The notes under the pieces were generated by a model that was not told where the DNA came from, searched no databases, and saw only the letters and a program-made list of their open reading frames with translations. Below are positions 41,448 through 52,089 of a stretch of DNA of 64,000 nucleotides, piece after piece (positions within the stretch are counted from its first letter, which is position 1; the number at the start of each line of letters is the position of its first letter). The position numbers and the translations under genes were made by a program. The stretch is from contig NHNY01000040.1 in assembly GCA_002786065.1 (NCBI GenBank), positions 52,479-116,478 on the forward strand, given 5' to 3'. This DNA comes from Microcyclospora pomicola (lineage: Eukaryota; Ascomycota; Dothideomycetes; Capnodiales).

Positions 41448-43001
41448 GAGCTTCTCGAATTCGAACATGGCAACCCATCTGGGCGCATGGATCGGACGGG
41501 CGATGTTTCTCCCAAGCCTCTGGTCAACAACGGAAACAACAATGAACACAACAATGGCGCTGGGGATTTTTTTGGATCGGATTCTTCTCTTATCAACATA
41601 CCCTTCGATGGAGCAGTGATGGACTTTATCTTTTCCCTTTCAGCGCAAAAAGCGACGGCCCTCTGATGAGGCATTTGTCGGTTTCGGAAACAGCGACGGC
41701 TACTCGATTGCACATGCGGGATTTCATTGGGAGGCTAGCTTTGCTTATACGCGGCGCCAGACAGGCGCATTTCAGCATCTTTGGAGGTAATTTGTGTTTT
41801 CACGTAATTTCTGTTCGAGCCAGTGATATACATCGTATGTAGCGAGTAGCAAACGTATCTTGTGACATATACATTGGACTCATGTTTCTACATTCATTCG
41901 GTCTTGACTCCGGTCGACTTGCGGGTCGATGAGTAATCACCCGTCGATACCCTTCGGCCGAACAGCAAGATCAACGTCACGTCCTCCTGTAATAATATGT
42001 TCCCGTTTTCCTAAAACTACTAAGCAGACGATTCGCATGTTCCGTCTGAAAAGCACAATCGTATTACAACATAGGTATGCATTGATCAATTCCACCCGAT
42101 GATCCCCTGACCTAGTACACTATGCCCCCTCACAAACGACACTCTACGTCCAATGACACCTTGTTCGCCCACGCTTAGATCTAGTCTATCAGGCAGCCGA
42201 AAGACTTGTCCAGTATGTGACGATCCCGGTACTGTGATAAGGTGCAGGACAGAGGCTGTTGTCATATCGCCGGCAGAGAGATCACCATCACGGCTACCAG
42301 ATTTATGTTTAGCAGCCTTCCTCGATATGCTCGCCGACTGATCGCTGGTGAGCTTACTGAATCACGACCTGACCAACTCCAGGATACGCTTCAAGACCGT
42401 CGATCGAGGCATTTGTCGAGTCACGGCCTTGTGAGAATCGCAAGGAGAGCTGACGCTGGAACGATGGCCGAGAGGCAGTGCTGAGCGGGGAGAGAATAGC
42501 AATGGTACCGCCTTGACTCTCACGGCCGGATTCTCCGTTGCACATCTTCGTTGCTGTGGATGCCTTTACTTGTTCTCGTTGGCTGGACCAAGTGGCTCGG
42601 GGCGAAGTTAAGTCTACTTCGAAGATCTGGAGGAAGCTGCCAATATGAGGGTATGTGATAAGCTCAACGTCGTGGCCATGTACTTCTGAAGCCTGCACTC
42701 GAGGATTCTTCGATCTGTCTACACTTGAGATCTGGCTACCATCAAGGTTAGACGTGAAGATATAGCATGTGGATATATCACGTGACACACTCAAACTTGC
42801 TCATTCGACCTCGGCCGGCGCAGTAAGGCAATCATGATTCGTAGTCGCCAGCGAATCTAAGACATTCAGATATAGAGCACACTCAAGCATCCTCCTGTGG
42901 TATAGAACATCATCATTGCTCCCTGAGGTGGGTGCCTCATCTTGCGGGCCATCATAAAAGGCATAATTGTAGCGGTTCCAGAGAGCCTAGAACATCGAGG
43001 T
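41448..43001. other. Intergenic between convergent genes
   Basis: About 1.55 kb. The longest ORF (minus strand, 42354-42794) begins at a non-ATG codon and shows no domain, so I do not call it. Much of this is probably 3' UTR of the flanking convergent genes. Confidence 0.4.
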
Positions 43002-43842
43002 TCATGCATCCTCAAGGTCTTCGGCATGATGCTGGGTTGCACCTGTTTTGTCCTCGTTGTCGTCTTTGTCGTCGTTGCCAGAGAGAACCTCATCCAGGAC
43101 GTGTAGTCGTTCCCCAAAGCTTCGGACCATCTCCTCCACGGACCCCGACGGTCGAACTCGTTTCTTCTGGCTGGCCGCAACATCTTGACCGGAAATTTTG
43201 AGCATCAGGCCTCTGTCTGCATCTCCTGCGTCGCCGCCCCAACTCGGTGCCTGTCTTGTCATCGTCTTGATAGCCTGCCAATTCGGGCTCAGTGAGTCAA
43301 CCTTGACCACACTCTTCCCATCCGGCGTCATATCAATGATCAAAATGCGTTCTTCACTCTCCTGCGCAGAGGCATCACCCGCCTCTATAGCTTCCAGTGC
43401 AGCCCGAGTGAGAGCATCGTTTTCGTCGTCGGAAAAGACGTAATGGACGTCCGGATGGTGATGCTCGCCTGTGATAGGATCTTCTATGAGTACAAAAAAC
43501 GGCTTGAAGTTTGGTGGTGGAAGCAGTTGCTCCTGAGACGCTGCCTCCGGGTAGGGGAGGGAGTCGTCCGGGTCATCATCATCATCGGCAGCAGTAGGCA
43601 TCGGCTGTGTTGAGTGGAAAAGGCTTTCGTCGGATTGAGTGATGCTCAGGGGCGGATGCTTCGCGGTAGGTTGAACTGGTCAAATCAGTAGCGCTCTTCA
43701 TAGAAATGGGCGGAGGTAGCAAACCTTCAGCCTTATGATCAGGCTCCGTGGTTGCGCCATGTTGTGCATGGACGGAGCCGTGCGCAACGATCGTTCCACT
43801 GTGTGATGGCTGTTGCCTCAGATCGTCACTAGCACTCGACAT
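43002..43842 (-). CDS. Conserved acidic fungal protein of unknown function, two exons
   Basis: Exons 43725-43842 and 43002-43675 are joined over a 49-base intron (GTTTGC donor, CTGAT branch, GACCAG acceptor), giving 263 residues. The more obvious downstream acceptor CACAG would run into a stop, whereas this one keeps the frame through HKAEVQPTAKHPPLSI to the long exon. The core opens PNFKPFFVLIEDPITGEHHHPDVHYVFSDDEND near residue 95, and ILIIDMTPDGKSVVKV follows near 150. A short Asp-rich run lies at residues about 70-80. No catalytic motif or membrane segment is visible. I recognise the VHYVFSDDE pattern as recurring in ascomycete hypotheticals but cannot name a function. Confidence 0.7.
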
Positions 43843-44606
43843 GCTCCATCGCTACGACGCGATAGTGGGTCAAGGTGCTGTCAAAGGTGTGAGATACACT
43901 GATAGAACAAGCTCGAGTGCAGAGCTTCCACATGCTGTCATACGACGATTACCTACTTATCGATAAGGCGAGTTGCTTGGTGCCTTAAGCAGATCTTTAA
44001 GGTAGGTGCTTCGTGTCTACGATTGCTACATGAACTATCGGAAGAAAAGATTATCTTGAACGCCCTGCTTAAGTCCCCAAACTACCTTATCTAAGATCTT
44101 CGCTTGCGCATAATACCGAAGTTCGCGTGGTGCTCATAACTTTCGCTTGCAAAAAGGGTAGCAGGGAAGTGTTTTACATGTTCTTCTGCCGTCTTCTCAT
44201 CACATAAATGTGACCCCACAGCAACCACAGGGTATGAACGAACGCATTTGCTGTGTAGATTCGAGCCTTGCAAGATCAGTCTCGAAGGAACCAGTCCAGA
44301 CGGAGGTAAAGTTAGGTATTTGCGATGCAACGCGACCCATTCGTTGACAGTTCTTGTATTCATGCCATATACGTGGCGCAAATTCAAATAAAGTGTGATA
44401 TCCGCTCTGGCTTCTCGATGAACAACATGATGCCATCGTCCAATTCAGACTCCTCCGTATTCTTACATTCCGATGCGAGGTACCCGACAATTGATACAAT
44501 GTACATGCTCCAACTCCATTTCTGGAACCACTTTCGATCCCCTTTTCATCCTTGCCTATGCCCAGTCTTATCAGTAGTTTTCGACAGCAATAATCTCAAG
44601 AACGTC
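43843..44606. other. Intergenic, no gene seen
   Basis: This stretch holds the upstream region of the acidic protein gene and the 3' flank of the bL36m gene. ORF 44091-44387 on the minus strand lacks an ATG at its head and has no domain. TAAGGTAG/CTACCTTA-like words recur around 43990-44090. Confidence 0.35.
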
Positions 44607-44915
44607 CTACCTTTGCTTATGTTTCGGATTCTTATTGCAGATGATGTAGACATATTTCCCGCCCTTTCTCCGTACGCTCTTACAGCCATCGCATAGCTTC
44701 TTCACCGAGCTGCGCACTTTCATGCCGCGAGCTTGCTGTGCGTTGTGTATTCTGAGCTTGCTGAAGGCATTTGCGAGAGTGCTAGCGGTAGGTCTTCGTT
44801 GTGATTGTGCGGTTGTGATGTGAGTGCTGCAGGCTCGGATTGTAGTGGTGCGCGACCGGGCGACAAGGGGCTGTCTGAGAAGCACGGTGCGTGCTTGTTG
44901 GCGTAAGGCAAGCAT
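44607..44915 (-). CDS. RTC6: Mitochondrial ribosomal protein bL36m
   Basis: This is a 102-residue single-exon protein. Residues 65-102 are the complete bacterial-type bL36 domain: [20 protein letters not shown], then a Lys-rich stretch and [10 protein letters not shown]. The Cys-x2-Cys, later Cys and His positions form the usual zinc site. The 64 residues ahead are rich in Arg, Ser, Thr and Ala, lack acids and fit a mitochondrial targeting sequence. I chose ATG 44915 (MLALRQQ). The ORF extends 38 codons upstream, but that would spoil the targeting signal. The protein sits at the peptidyl-transferase side of the mitochondrial large subunit. Divergent from the NatC LSm subunit gene. Confidence 0.92.
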   Translation of the reverse strand: MLALRQQARTVLLRQPLVARSRTTTIRACSTHITTAQSQRRPTASTLANAFSKLRIHNAQQARGMKVRSSVKKLCDGCKSVRRKGGKYVYIICNKNPKHKQR

Positions 44916-45295
44916 GTTGGTATATGAGCGTCCTGCTGACGATACTGGCAGAGTCAATCGAAGGACAAACGCGAATGGGTGGAAGTGACCTTGGAGCTGA
45001 ATCACCATCACGTGATCGAAATCCGTCATCGCGCTGCATCCAATTGCTCATACAGTATTTACAGCGGACCATGGCACTCCCTCGCTCCCACACTTGGCTC
45101 GAATCACAACTGGCATTGATGACACTTCGGGCCTGAAGAAAGAAAGCTGTTGGAGCTGCAAAGCTTCTATTGCATTTTGCTATCTGGATCTCGGGGTGAA
45201 GAGTTGAATTCTACCCACAGCTCGATCGCCAAAAGCGAGTCCTTACTAGCCTATCTTACAATAGCAGCGTGGGCCATTGCGCAGCCATTATTGCA
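44916..45295. promoter_or_regulatory. Shared divergent promoter, bL36m / NatC subunit
   Basis: These 380 bases lie between two head-to-head small housekeeping genes. No distinctive motif is claimed. The region includes a TCACGTGATC palindrome (about 45009-45018), an E-box-like CACGTG core that could bind bHLH factors. Confidence 0.45.
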
Positions 45296-45634
45296 ATGAT
45301 GAGCACGGCTCCGAATCCTGGTACGACTTCCGACGAAGGTTCGGTCGAAGCCGCAGACTACCTCACCTCATTCTTGAACAAGACGATGCATGTTCACATT
45401 GCAGATGGGCGAATGTTCGTCGGACAACTCAAATGTACCGACAATGAGCGCAATGTCATCCTCGCGATGACACAGGAGTACAGAAAGCCGTGCGAAGCCG
45501 AGATCAAGCTCGCTGCCCAACAACATGAGACCGCAGGCAGATCAGGCAACTTCAAGGTCGACATGAAGAACCGATTCATTGGGCTCGTGGTTGTTCCAGG
45601 GCAATATGTCACAAAGATGGAGGTCGAGGAATAG
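45296..45634 (+). CDS. MAK31: NatC auxiliary subunit NAA38/Mak31 (LSm-fold)
   Basis: The protein has 112 residues from ATG 45296; an adjacent ATG at 45299 is equally possible. The Sm1 motif is seen in SFLNKTMHVHIADGRMFVGQLKCTDNERNVIL, with the DGR and F-x-G-x-L..D...N pattern. Sm2 is FIGLVVVPGQYVTKMEVE. The IGLVVVPG form, instead of the IRG box of canonical Sm proteins, matches NAA38/Mak31, the small auxiliary subunit of the N-terminal acetyltransferase NatC. NatC acetylates Met-hydrophobic N-termini at the ribosome. A 15-residue insert (EIKLAAQQHETAGRS) separates the two motifs. Other LSm-like proteins are possible but fit less well. Confidence 0.85.
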   Translation: MMSTAPNPGTTSDEGSVEAADYLTSFLNKTMHVHIADGRMFVGQLKCTDNERNVILAMTQEYRKPCEAEIKLAAQQHETAGRSGNFKVDMKNRFIGLVVVPGQYVTKMEVEE

Positions 45635-45810
45635 ACAGGACGAGAAAACACCTACGTGAAAAAGGATTCAGCTCGACAGACCATTGGGTAAGAATGCATC
45701 ATATGTCGTCAATGTGGTAGACTTCAGGAAGCCCTTTCGCCGCATACAACGTGCTTGCACCCAAATCGATCCGCAGGTTTACTGAGTCAAGCGGCAATTT
45801 CCATGGTAAC

Positions 45811-46648
45811 CTTATGACGTTGGATGACGATCCGTACTATAATAACTTCGAGGACCTCACGGACACTGGGTACATCGAGCAGTCGAACGGGACCAACTTT
45901 GGCGCCGCGATATATCCTTCGGACGATGTGTGAGTTTCGACAGCTACGATGACTAGATGCTTGCTGACCTTCATATAGTTTCCAAGGGCAACTGTCCGTG
46001 TCGACACAAAACGGACCAACCGTTACAATTCCGAATGAGCTCCTTGTCGTGCCCGACACGACTTTCACTGCCGACGGTGCTCTCTCCTCAAATCTTACAA
46101 CCGCCGAGGTCTTGATTCAAGTGAATGGGGGCCATGTCGAGCTTGGACGCACGTTCTTCCAAGAGATATACCTCTTTGTGAACTTCGACGACAACACATT
46201 CACCGTCTGGACCGCCAATGCTACGACAGACACCAACATCGTGGCCGTCGGCGATGCCTCAAGCTGCTCGGACGCATCTTCTAACTCCACTACCTTACCT
46301 TCGACGTCCAACACCGCCGCATGTGAGTCGGACTGTGACTCATCAAGCGGTTTGACAGCAGGAGCGATTGCCGGCGTTGCCATTGGCGCCATCGCTGGTG
46401 TGGCGCTGCTGGCTCTTGCAGCATTCTTGCTTTTGCGACGAAGACGAAGGAACTCCCAATCTGGACGCTACGCGCCGCCACCTGACCAGACGCGACCAAA
46501 CGCCGGAGAGGAGGGTTATGAATACACATCGCCCATGGCCTCGTCAAGTCCATACCCGGCAGAGAAACAGCGTCCAACCGAGCTATCGTCTGAAGTAGGA
46601 CCCACTGAGTTGAGCACGGCTCGCGACCGATCAGAACTTCCAGCTTGA
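45811..46648 (+). pseudogene. C-terminal remnant of a membrane-anchored A1 aspartic-protease-like gene
   Basis: Exons 45811-45929 and 45979-46648 (49-base intron, GTGAGT donor, CATATAG acceptor) give 262 residues from the first in-frame ATG. The frame is open back to a TAG at 45718. VTIPNELLVVPD followed by ELGRTFFQEIYLFVNFDDNTFTVW matches the C-terminal lobe of fungal pepsin-like proteins (LGR.FF..AYL.VN.D...FTLW). A Ser/Thr/Cys-rich linker, one membrane helix (AGAIAGVAIGAIAGVALLALAAF) and a basic RRRRR stop-transfer follow. Both catalytic Asp-Thr-Gly sites and the signal peptide would lie upstream, but only 80-180 bases separate it from the NatC gene. The 5' two thirds are therefore missing. 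It could still make a small membrane protein, but protease activity is excluded. Confidence 0.55.
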
Positions 46649-47537
46649 GGTCATGGCGTTGGAGTCAATTCGTTTCGCGGAAACATCTACATCTGTTGTC
46701 ATGCATTATGAGCGTCTTGTGAAGATCCTTTCAGCGTAGCGTCTCATGCTTGAAACGTACTGCAGTGCCCTAAAATGCACGAAATCACTCAATACTGAAG
46801 TTTTCACACATCGTACGCAAAGGGTATCTGGATAAGTGCCCACAAGGGCAATTGATGCGTCTCACGAAAGAGGAAGAACCTTGAAGTAGTGAAGCAGATG
46901 GAACCCTTGCAAGACTATCGCCAGGAGACGTACCATCAGATGATCACAAAAGCCGTGGCCACGAGAATATCTCAGCCTTGCTGATGTCCGCGATTGCACC
47001 AAATCTCTGGAATCATGGCGACTCGATTATCCGACCTTTGCTCAGAACCTCCCTGCAGTCACCATGATGACCGCTGATTCATAGCTGAAGTCGATGTGGT
47101 AGGAGAGATCTTGATCAGCTGCAGCAGATCAGGTTGCACGAGCTGTGTGCGACCAGAAAGAGACTCCTTTGTTCCGGTACTTTGCATGCGCAGAGCAGTA
47201 CGTTGGGGACAAGTATGGTGCTCATCTGGACGTAGCTTGGAGTTCCAACCTGTGCCCCTACCTTGCTGATGCAGGGATCGAGCACACGTGCGTGTCGTGC
47301 TCCTTCGTTACAATCCGTCGAGCAGCTGTTGCACTTAGTAAGGGCGTCACTCGGAGATGATTACAACGTGAGAATCCAATGCAAGGGGTTCTACGACAAT
47401 GAAGCAGCGAAGTGCAGAGGGAGGACCACTCATTGTATTCAGCCGCCTTACGTGAAGAACATGATATAAGATCGAGTATCCTTATCCAGAAAGGATGCAA
47501 TAACTCCGCAGAGACACACTGTCCGTGCCTACTCCTG
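46649..47537. other. Intergenic, no gene seen
   Basis: No domain-bearing ORF. The frame of the next gene stays open back to a GTG at 47412, so a spliced 5' exon with a signal peptide could lie here, but I could not place one convincingly. Confidence 0.35.
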
Positions 47538-48320
47538 ATGGGTGTGCCTCAGATTCCGCCAGGTTTAGTCGATCCTCGCTTGGGAATCTTCATCGAGCCG
47601 AGCATCACGACAAGTTCCGCACAGAGCCTCGCCTCCACCACCCTTCCCGCCATCGTGACTACCTCGACCCTCTCTTCCACTGTCATGGCGGGCGTAATGA
47701 CTACATCAGCCCCGACCTGCGCGACCACGGGAACACCTTTCTCTCAGAGCTTGGCCACCGACCGTATCTCTGACTTCTGCATGCAAAACGCGCTCAACGC
47801 TACGTTCGTCCCGTTCATTGCACTGGGCAACCAGAGTGAGCCAGATGGTGGCCGACCCAAGCAGTTCCAGTTCGAGAACGGCCACCCACTCGATGCGAGC
47901 GGGCCTGCGGATCAGCTTTGGCTCCGCGTTGCATTCTCGTCTGAGCCTTGCATGGGCAAGTTCAATGCGATGGAGGACGACTGCGTCAGTCGCTTTTCGA
48001 CTATCCTCAACGGTTGCCAGACCGACACCGTGGATGCCAAGCTCGGAGGCATGCTGAGGACGGGAGACTGCGGCGAGTATGAGATGACGGTCACCCCAGC
48101 AGGTGCGGCGAATCCCTTCTATGATATCATGGGTGAACCTGGAAACTTCACCTGCGCAGACACGGAAGAGCCTATCACGAGCGAGTATCCGGACTGTTGC
48201 ATGTGCTGGATGTCTGCCTTCCCAAGTCAGACGGCGGTTTTTACGAAGCCTGCGAGCGGGACATGCGATGGCGCCGGTGTCGATCAGACGAATGGGATGG
48301 TCCAGAACCAAGGTTACTAG
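47538..48320 (+). CDS. Cys-rich secreted-type fungal protein, 5' end uncertain
   Basis: The first ATG of the open frame is 47538, giving 260 residues opening MGVPQIPPGLVDPRLG. A Ser/Thr-rich segment (residues about 20-70) leads to a module with ordered cysteines: FCMQNALN, FSSEPCMGKF, DDCVSRFSTILNGCQTD, LGGMLRTGDCGEYEMTV. The C-F..IL.NGC....K.GG.....C..Y pattern is shared by C-terminal modules of several secreted fungal proteins. Function is unknown. The cysteine content and Ser/Thr linker argue for secretion, yet no signal peptide is present at this ATG. A missing spliced first exon is therefore likely, or the gene has lost its 5' end like its neighbour. No enzyme motif is visible. Confidence 0.55.
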   Translation: MGVPQIPPGLVDPRLGIFIEPSITTSSAQSLASTTLPAIVTTSTLSSTVMAGVMTTSAPTCATTGTPFSQSLATDRISDFCMQNALNATFVPFIALGNQSEPDGGRPKQFQFENGHPLDASGPADQLWLRVAFSSEPCMGKFNAMEDDCVSRFSTILNGCQTDTVDAKLGGMLRTGDCGEYEMTVTPAGAANPFYDIMGEPGNFTCADTEEPITSEYPDCCMCWMSAFPSQTAVFTKPASGTCDGAGVDQTNGMVQNQGY

Positions 48321-48573
48321 CCAGGTGACGGCTTGTCTGTTCGATAGGGCTCCGCTCAACGGCGAGGAACTCCAGAAGGTAGCATGTGAGCTCGGATTGG
48401 TTCAACCGTTGATTCCGAGAGAAACAATGTCGTACTCGTAGGAGCACCTTTCGTCGATATCATTCCCACTGTCATGTAGTATATTTATTAGGCAGCGGGG
48501 TATTTAGTCTGCCAATGCCAATCATATCGCATGAAGTTTTTCTCAAACGTCGATCAAGCGAACAGAACGTTTT

Positions 48574-49227
48574 TCACCGACAAGCGCACGGCAGACACAT
48601 CCTCTCATTCCATGACACCGCACAGCCGTCGCAGACTTGCCGTTTGCATCTCTGACAGATCGTTCCACTCTCGTCGTCAAGGTCCATACCGTCTTCACTC
48701 TTCAGTCTGCGATCGCAATCTTCACATCTCAACTCCCAGTCCGGAAGGCTCGCATCCAGTCTCGCAGGCGTCGCCTCCGCAGCTGGAGGCTGTGTGATGT
48801 TCCAGAATCGATGCAGTGTCGTCCTCTGCGGCTTGGGCTCGACTTCCATGGGCTCGCTCGCAACAGGCTGACTTGGGACAGGCTCCACGCGCGTGCTTTG
48901 ACGTTGGGCTTCGTACAGCTTCTCCATCGTGCTTGCTGCACAGCGACAAATGTCAGCGAACGTGCTCATGTTCATGACGGCGCCTCGCCACCCACCATAC
49001 ACCGTTTGCTCGTCCGGTCTGTCGTCCCGATGTCGCTTGCGGGTGCGCGAATTGAGTGTGTTCTGCGTTGAGTACTCGTCGTAGGTGGGGAAACACCAAG
49101 TAGGCTTCTGGTAAATAGGCTCGATGGGCTTTTGCGTCTGGTAGTAGAACGGCACGGATGCCATGTTGGAGTCGATGTGAACAGTGGTGGAAAAGGCAGC
49201 GGAGGAGCGTTTGCGTTTGAGCGCCAT
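48574..49227 (-). CDS. CxxC zinc-binding-type fungal protein of unknown function
   Basis: A single-exon protein of 217 residues starts at ATG 49227 (MALKRKRSSAAFS), an N-terminus with a basic KRKR nuclear-localisation-like patch. The ORF extends 71 codons upstream without support. The middle holds RRTRKRHRDDRP-like basic sequence and a TLHRFWNI motif (residues about 135-145) resembling short docking motifs. The last 55 residues carry four Cys-x2-Cys pairs (CEDCDRR, CQRCKRQ, CDGC, CLPC), probably binding two zinc ions. A nuclear adaptor role is plausible but inferred. It is divergent from the MEMO1 gene with 300 bases between starts. Confidence 0.7.
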   Translation of the reverse strand: MALKRKRSSAAFSTTVHIDSNMASVPFYYQTQKPIEPIYQKPTWCFPTYDEYSTQNTLNSRTRKRHRDDRPDEQTVYGGWRGAVMNMSTFADICRCAASTMEKLYEAQRQSTRVEPVPSQPVASEPMEVEPKPQRTTLHRFWNITQPPAAEATPARLDASLPDWELRCEDCDRRLKSEDGMDLDDESGTICQRCKRQVCDGCAVSWNERMCLPCACR

Positions 49228-49527
49228 CTTCGTCTTCGGTCTAATGATATATCGATAACCAAACGAAAATTTGTATCTTGCTATCAATCCCGGACAATCA
49301 ATGCTGCAGAATACTGACAATGTATAGGTATAGTACAGAGCTGGTGAGATGATGTGTGGCAGCTTCACGCGTTCATTGATTTCAAGCTGCTCGCGTCGCG
49401 CGCCTGGGATAAGATATGCGTTTCGTGCTAGGATAAACACCCCTCTATCAGAAGCACGAGATCGACCGACGTCAACGCAGCATGGCGAATACCTCTACAA
49501 TCACCCGGAGCCAGAAAGAATAAGACC
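49228..49527. promoter_or_regulatory. Shared divergent promoter, CxxC protein / MEMO1
   Basis: This 300-base intergenic region lies between head-to-head genes. No factor site stands out. Confidence 0.4.
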
Positions 49528-50840
49528 ATGTCCAAGAAAGATATCGTTCGCGAGGCCAGCCATGCAGGCTCATGGTACACTGCTTCTAGATCGCAGCTGG
49601 ATTCTCAGCTGGAAGGCTGGCTCGCGAGACTCAAGACCCCAGTACAATGCATAGGCCCGGAATCTGAAGGCGAAACGGTTGATGGACTACCAGTACCAGG
49701 AGCTAGAGTGATCATTGCGCCGTACGTCTCTTGAGGAAGCGTCGTCAAGCATGCCTGCTCGTGATACTGAGACGTGTCCAGGCATGCTGGCTACTCGTAT
49801 TCCGGACCTGCTGCGGCTTATGCGTACAAAGCCTGGGATGTGACGAAAGCGTGAGTAAGAAGAGAACCTAGGTCTTCCTTCTTCCCAGGACTGCTGGTGA
49901 AAGAGATTGTATTCCTAAGTCTTGTATGCTGAGGAGTCCTGTCACATTCGTCCCCACCATGTGTCGAAGACGCCATCGATAATGCCCACGCACGATTGCT
50001 AACAGCATCCAGAAAACGCATCTTCCTCCTCGGGCCCTCGCATCACCACTACCTGACGAAAGCCGCGCTCTCGCGCTGCACACAGTACGCCACGCCATTA
50101 GGCAACCTGGCGGTGGACCGCGACACGACCGCCGAGCTGTACAAATCCGGGCAGTTCGAGTGGATGTCGCAGTCCGTGGACGAGGAAGAACACAGTCTCG
50201 AGATGCACCTGCCCTACATCTACAAGAGTCTCTCCAAGTAACCCTCCCCCTTCCCCCTTCCCTCCCATCCCCACTAACCACTACTCCTCCGCTTAGAGTC
50301 TTCCCCTCGCCCGCCGCCTTCCCCCTCCTCGTCCCCATCATGATCGGCAACACGTCCGCGACGACAGAAAAGCACCTCGGCGCGCTGCTAGCCCCCTACC
50401 TCGCCGACGCGGGCAGCGCCTTCGTCGTCTCCTCCGACTTCGCGCACTGGGGCCTGCGCTTCCGCTACACCTACTACCAGCCGGCGCCCGCGGGGCCGAC
50501 CCCGACGCTGCCGCCCGCGATCAACCTGTCCGCCGCCGCGCGCGCGCCGCAGAACCCGCCGATCCACGAGAGCATCCGCGCGGTGGACTTTGAGTGTATC
50601 GGCGCGTGTGAGCGCGGGAGCCATGATGGGTGGCTGGAGTGTTTGGAGGGGAACGGGAATACGGTGTGTGGACGGCATCCGATCGGGGTGATGATGGCGG
50701 CGGTGGAGGAGGTGCGAGGGAAGCAGGACGAAGGGGGGGCTGTGGGCAGATTCAAGTTCGTGCGGTATGAGCGGAGTAGCGAGGTCGAGGTCGTGAGCGA
50801 GAGTAGTGTCAGCTATGCGAGTGCGTTCGCGGTGATTTAG
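49528..50840 (+). CDS. MHO1: MEMO1-family protein, four exons
   Basis: Exons 49528-49721, 49782-49850, 50013-50237 and 50297-50840 (introns 60, 162, 59 and each with standard borders) give 343 residues. The conserved MEMO fold is complete: REASHAGSWYTAS at the N-terminus, HAGYSYSGPAAAYAY at about 66-80, LGPSHHHYL, EEHSLEMHLPYIYK, SSDFAHWGLRF, SHDGWLE and CGRHPIGVMMAA. MEMO1 is related to class III extradiol dioxygenases. The three His positions (HAGYSYSG, GPSHHHY, DFAHWG) fit the metal-site layout of that fold. Human MEMO1 works in cell motility and iron/redox balance. The yeast homologue Mho1 is poorly understood. The last exon has a proline-rich insert not seen in animal MEMO1. The start is clear. 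Confidence 0.9.
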
Positions 50841-51171
50841 GGGCCACAAGGCCAGATCTTTTGGCTCTTCAAATGCTACTACGCTCGATTTCCAGGCTGG
50901 GTCTTATCGCATCTCTTGTGGACTCATTTCTGGCGCTGGAGATCGCGCACTGAATTCAGCATAAGCTCAATACTCACGAACGGACCAACCCATAGGATAA
51001 TTGGAGGCAACTTAATTGGTATATTTCGTATTCACATTCACATCTCATGAAACACCAACATATCTGCAATCCTCCCCACGCAAATCTTCCTCCCCCCGTT
51101 CGATCTATAACTTTTTAAACCACTCTTCCCCACTCATTCGCCCAGGTCTCGCGGAATTTGAAGTCGCCCAG
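50841..51171. other. Convergent 3' flanks of MEMO1 and peroxiredoxin genes
   Basis: About 330 bases hold only 3' untranslated sequence and terminator function for two convergent genes. No ORF of interest. Confidence 0.4.
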
Positions 51172-52089
51172 TCAGACGGCCGCGCTGGTCTCCTCGTGGG
51201 GTAGCGGGGTGAAGCGCAAGTAGGGCTTGACGACCTTGATCTTGGGGAAGAGCTTCTCGGCCTCGGGGCTCTTGATGCTGGGGTGGACGATCACGTCGTC
51301 ACCTGTGCGGAAGCGCTGATGTTAGCAATGTGTGCGCAGGCGGAGCGAGCAACAGAGAAGGCAGGAGAGAAGACAGGAACGTACCAGGCACCCAGTTGAT
51401 TGGGGTGGTGACGCGGTGCTTGTCGCCGGTCTGTAGAGAGTCGACGATGCGCAGGACTTCGGCGGTGTTGCGGCCGGTGCTGGCCGGGTAGGAGAGGATG
51501 GTGCGGATAGTCTTCTTGGGGTCGATGATGAAGACGCTGCGGATGGTGAAGGCGATGCCCTTGCTGTCGACGTTGGTCGCGTCTTGGTGGTCGATCCTGT
51601 AGCGAAATCAGTCAGCGTGCTGCAGGAGAAGGACAAGAATGCAGCGGCAAAGCGCAGAGCAACGTACATGTCGTATGCCAAGGCGATCTTGCGGTCCTTG
51701 TCGCCGATGATGGGGAATTTGAGGTTGCTGCCGGAGATCTCGTTGATGTCCTTGATCCAGCCGCCGTGGCTCTCGATCGTGTTGGCGCTCAGGCCGATGA
51801 GCTTGACGCCGCGCTTGGTGAACTCGGGCTCGAGCTTGGCGAAGGCGCCGAGCTCGGTGGTGCAGACGGGAGTGTAGTCCTCGGGGTGGGAGAAGAGCAC
51901 GACCCAGCCGTCGCCGATGAACTCGTGGAAGTTGATGGGGCCTGTATTCAGTGAACGAGGGCATTGGTCAGTTTGACTCGTCGTGGTCCAAGGGTTGGTA
52001 ATATATTCCGTTCACTTACCACCAGTGGTCTCAGCGTCGAAGTTGGGGGCGACGGTGCCGAGACGGAGGGGTGCTGATCGGTCAGTCAT
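51172..52089 (-). CDS. PRX1: 1-Cys peroxiredoxin (Prx6/PRX1 type), four exons
   Basis: Exons 52020-52089, 51668-51941, 51385-51596 and 51172-51302 (introns 78, 71 and 82 bases) give 228 residues, the usual size for 1-Cys peroxiredoxins. The peroxidatic site is LFSHPEDYTPVCTTELG with Cys50 and Thr47. LIGLSANTIESHGGWIKDI, FPIIGDKDRKIALAYDM and the C-terminal INWVPGDDVIVHPSI and FPKIKVVKPYLRFT are all family hallmarks. The enzyme reduces hydrogen and lipid peroxides, using glutathione or thioredoxin to recycle the sulfenic acid. The N-terminus (MTDRSAPLRLG) has no mitochondrial presequence, so this copy is probably cytosolic, unlike yeast Prx1. No resolving Cys lies at the 2-Cys position. Identification is firm. 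Confidence 0.93.

Noticed and set aside
42354-42794. 146-codon minus-strand ORF between the convergent genes
   Set aside because: It begins at a non-ATG codon, has no domain and no splice partner.
43603-43724. CAACACAG acceptor for the intron of the acidic unknown gene
   Set aside because: It leaves the frame that meets a stop after about eight codons. The GACCAG acceptor at 43676 keeps the long frame open.
45687-45726. Possible upstream intron of the aspartic-protease remnant (GTAAGA donor)
   Set aside because: It would be only 33-40 bases long, and the upstream exon would fall in the 3' UTR of the NatC gene with no protease-like sequence.
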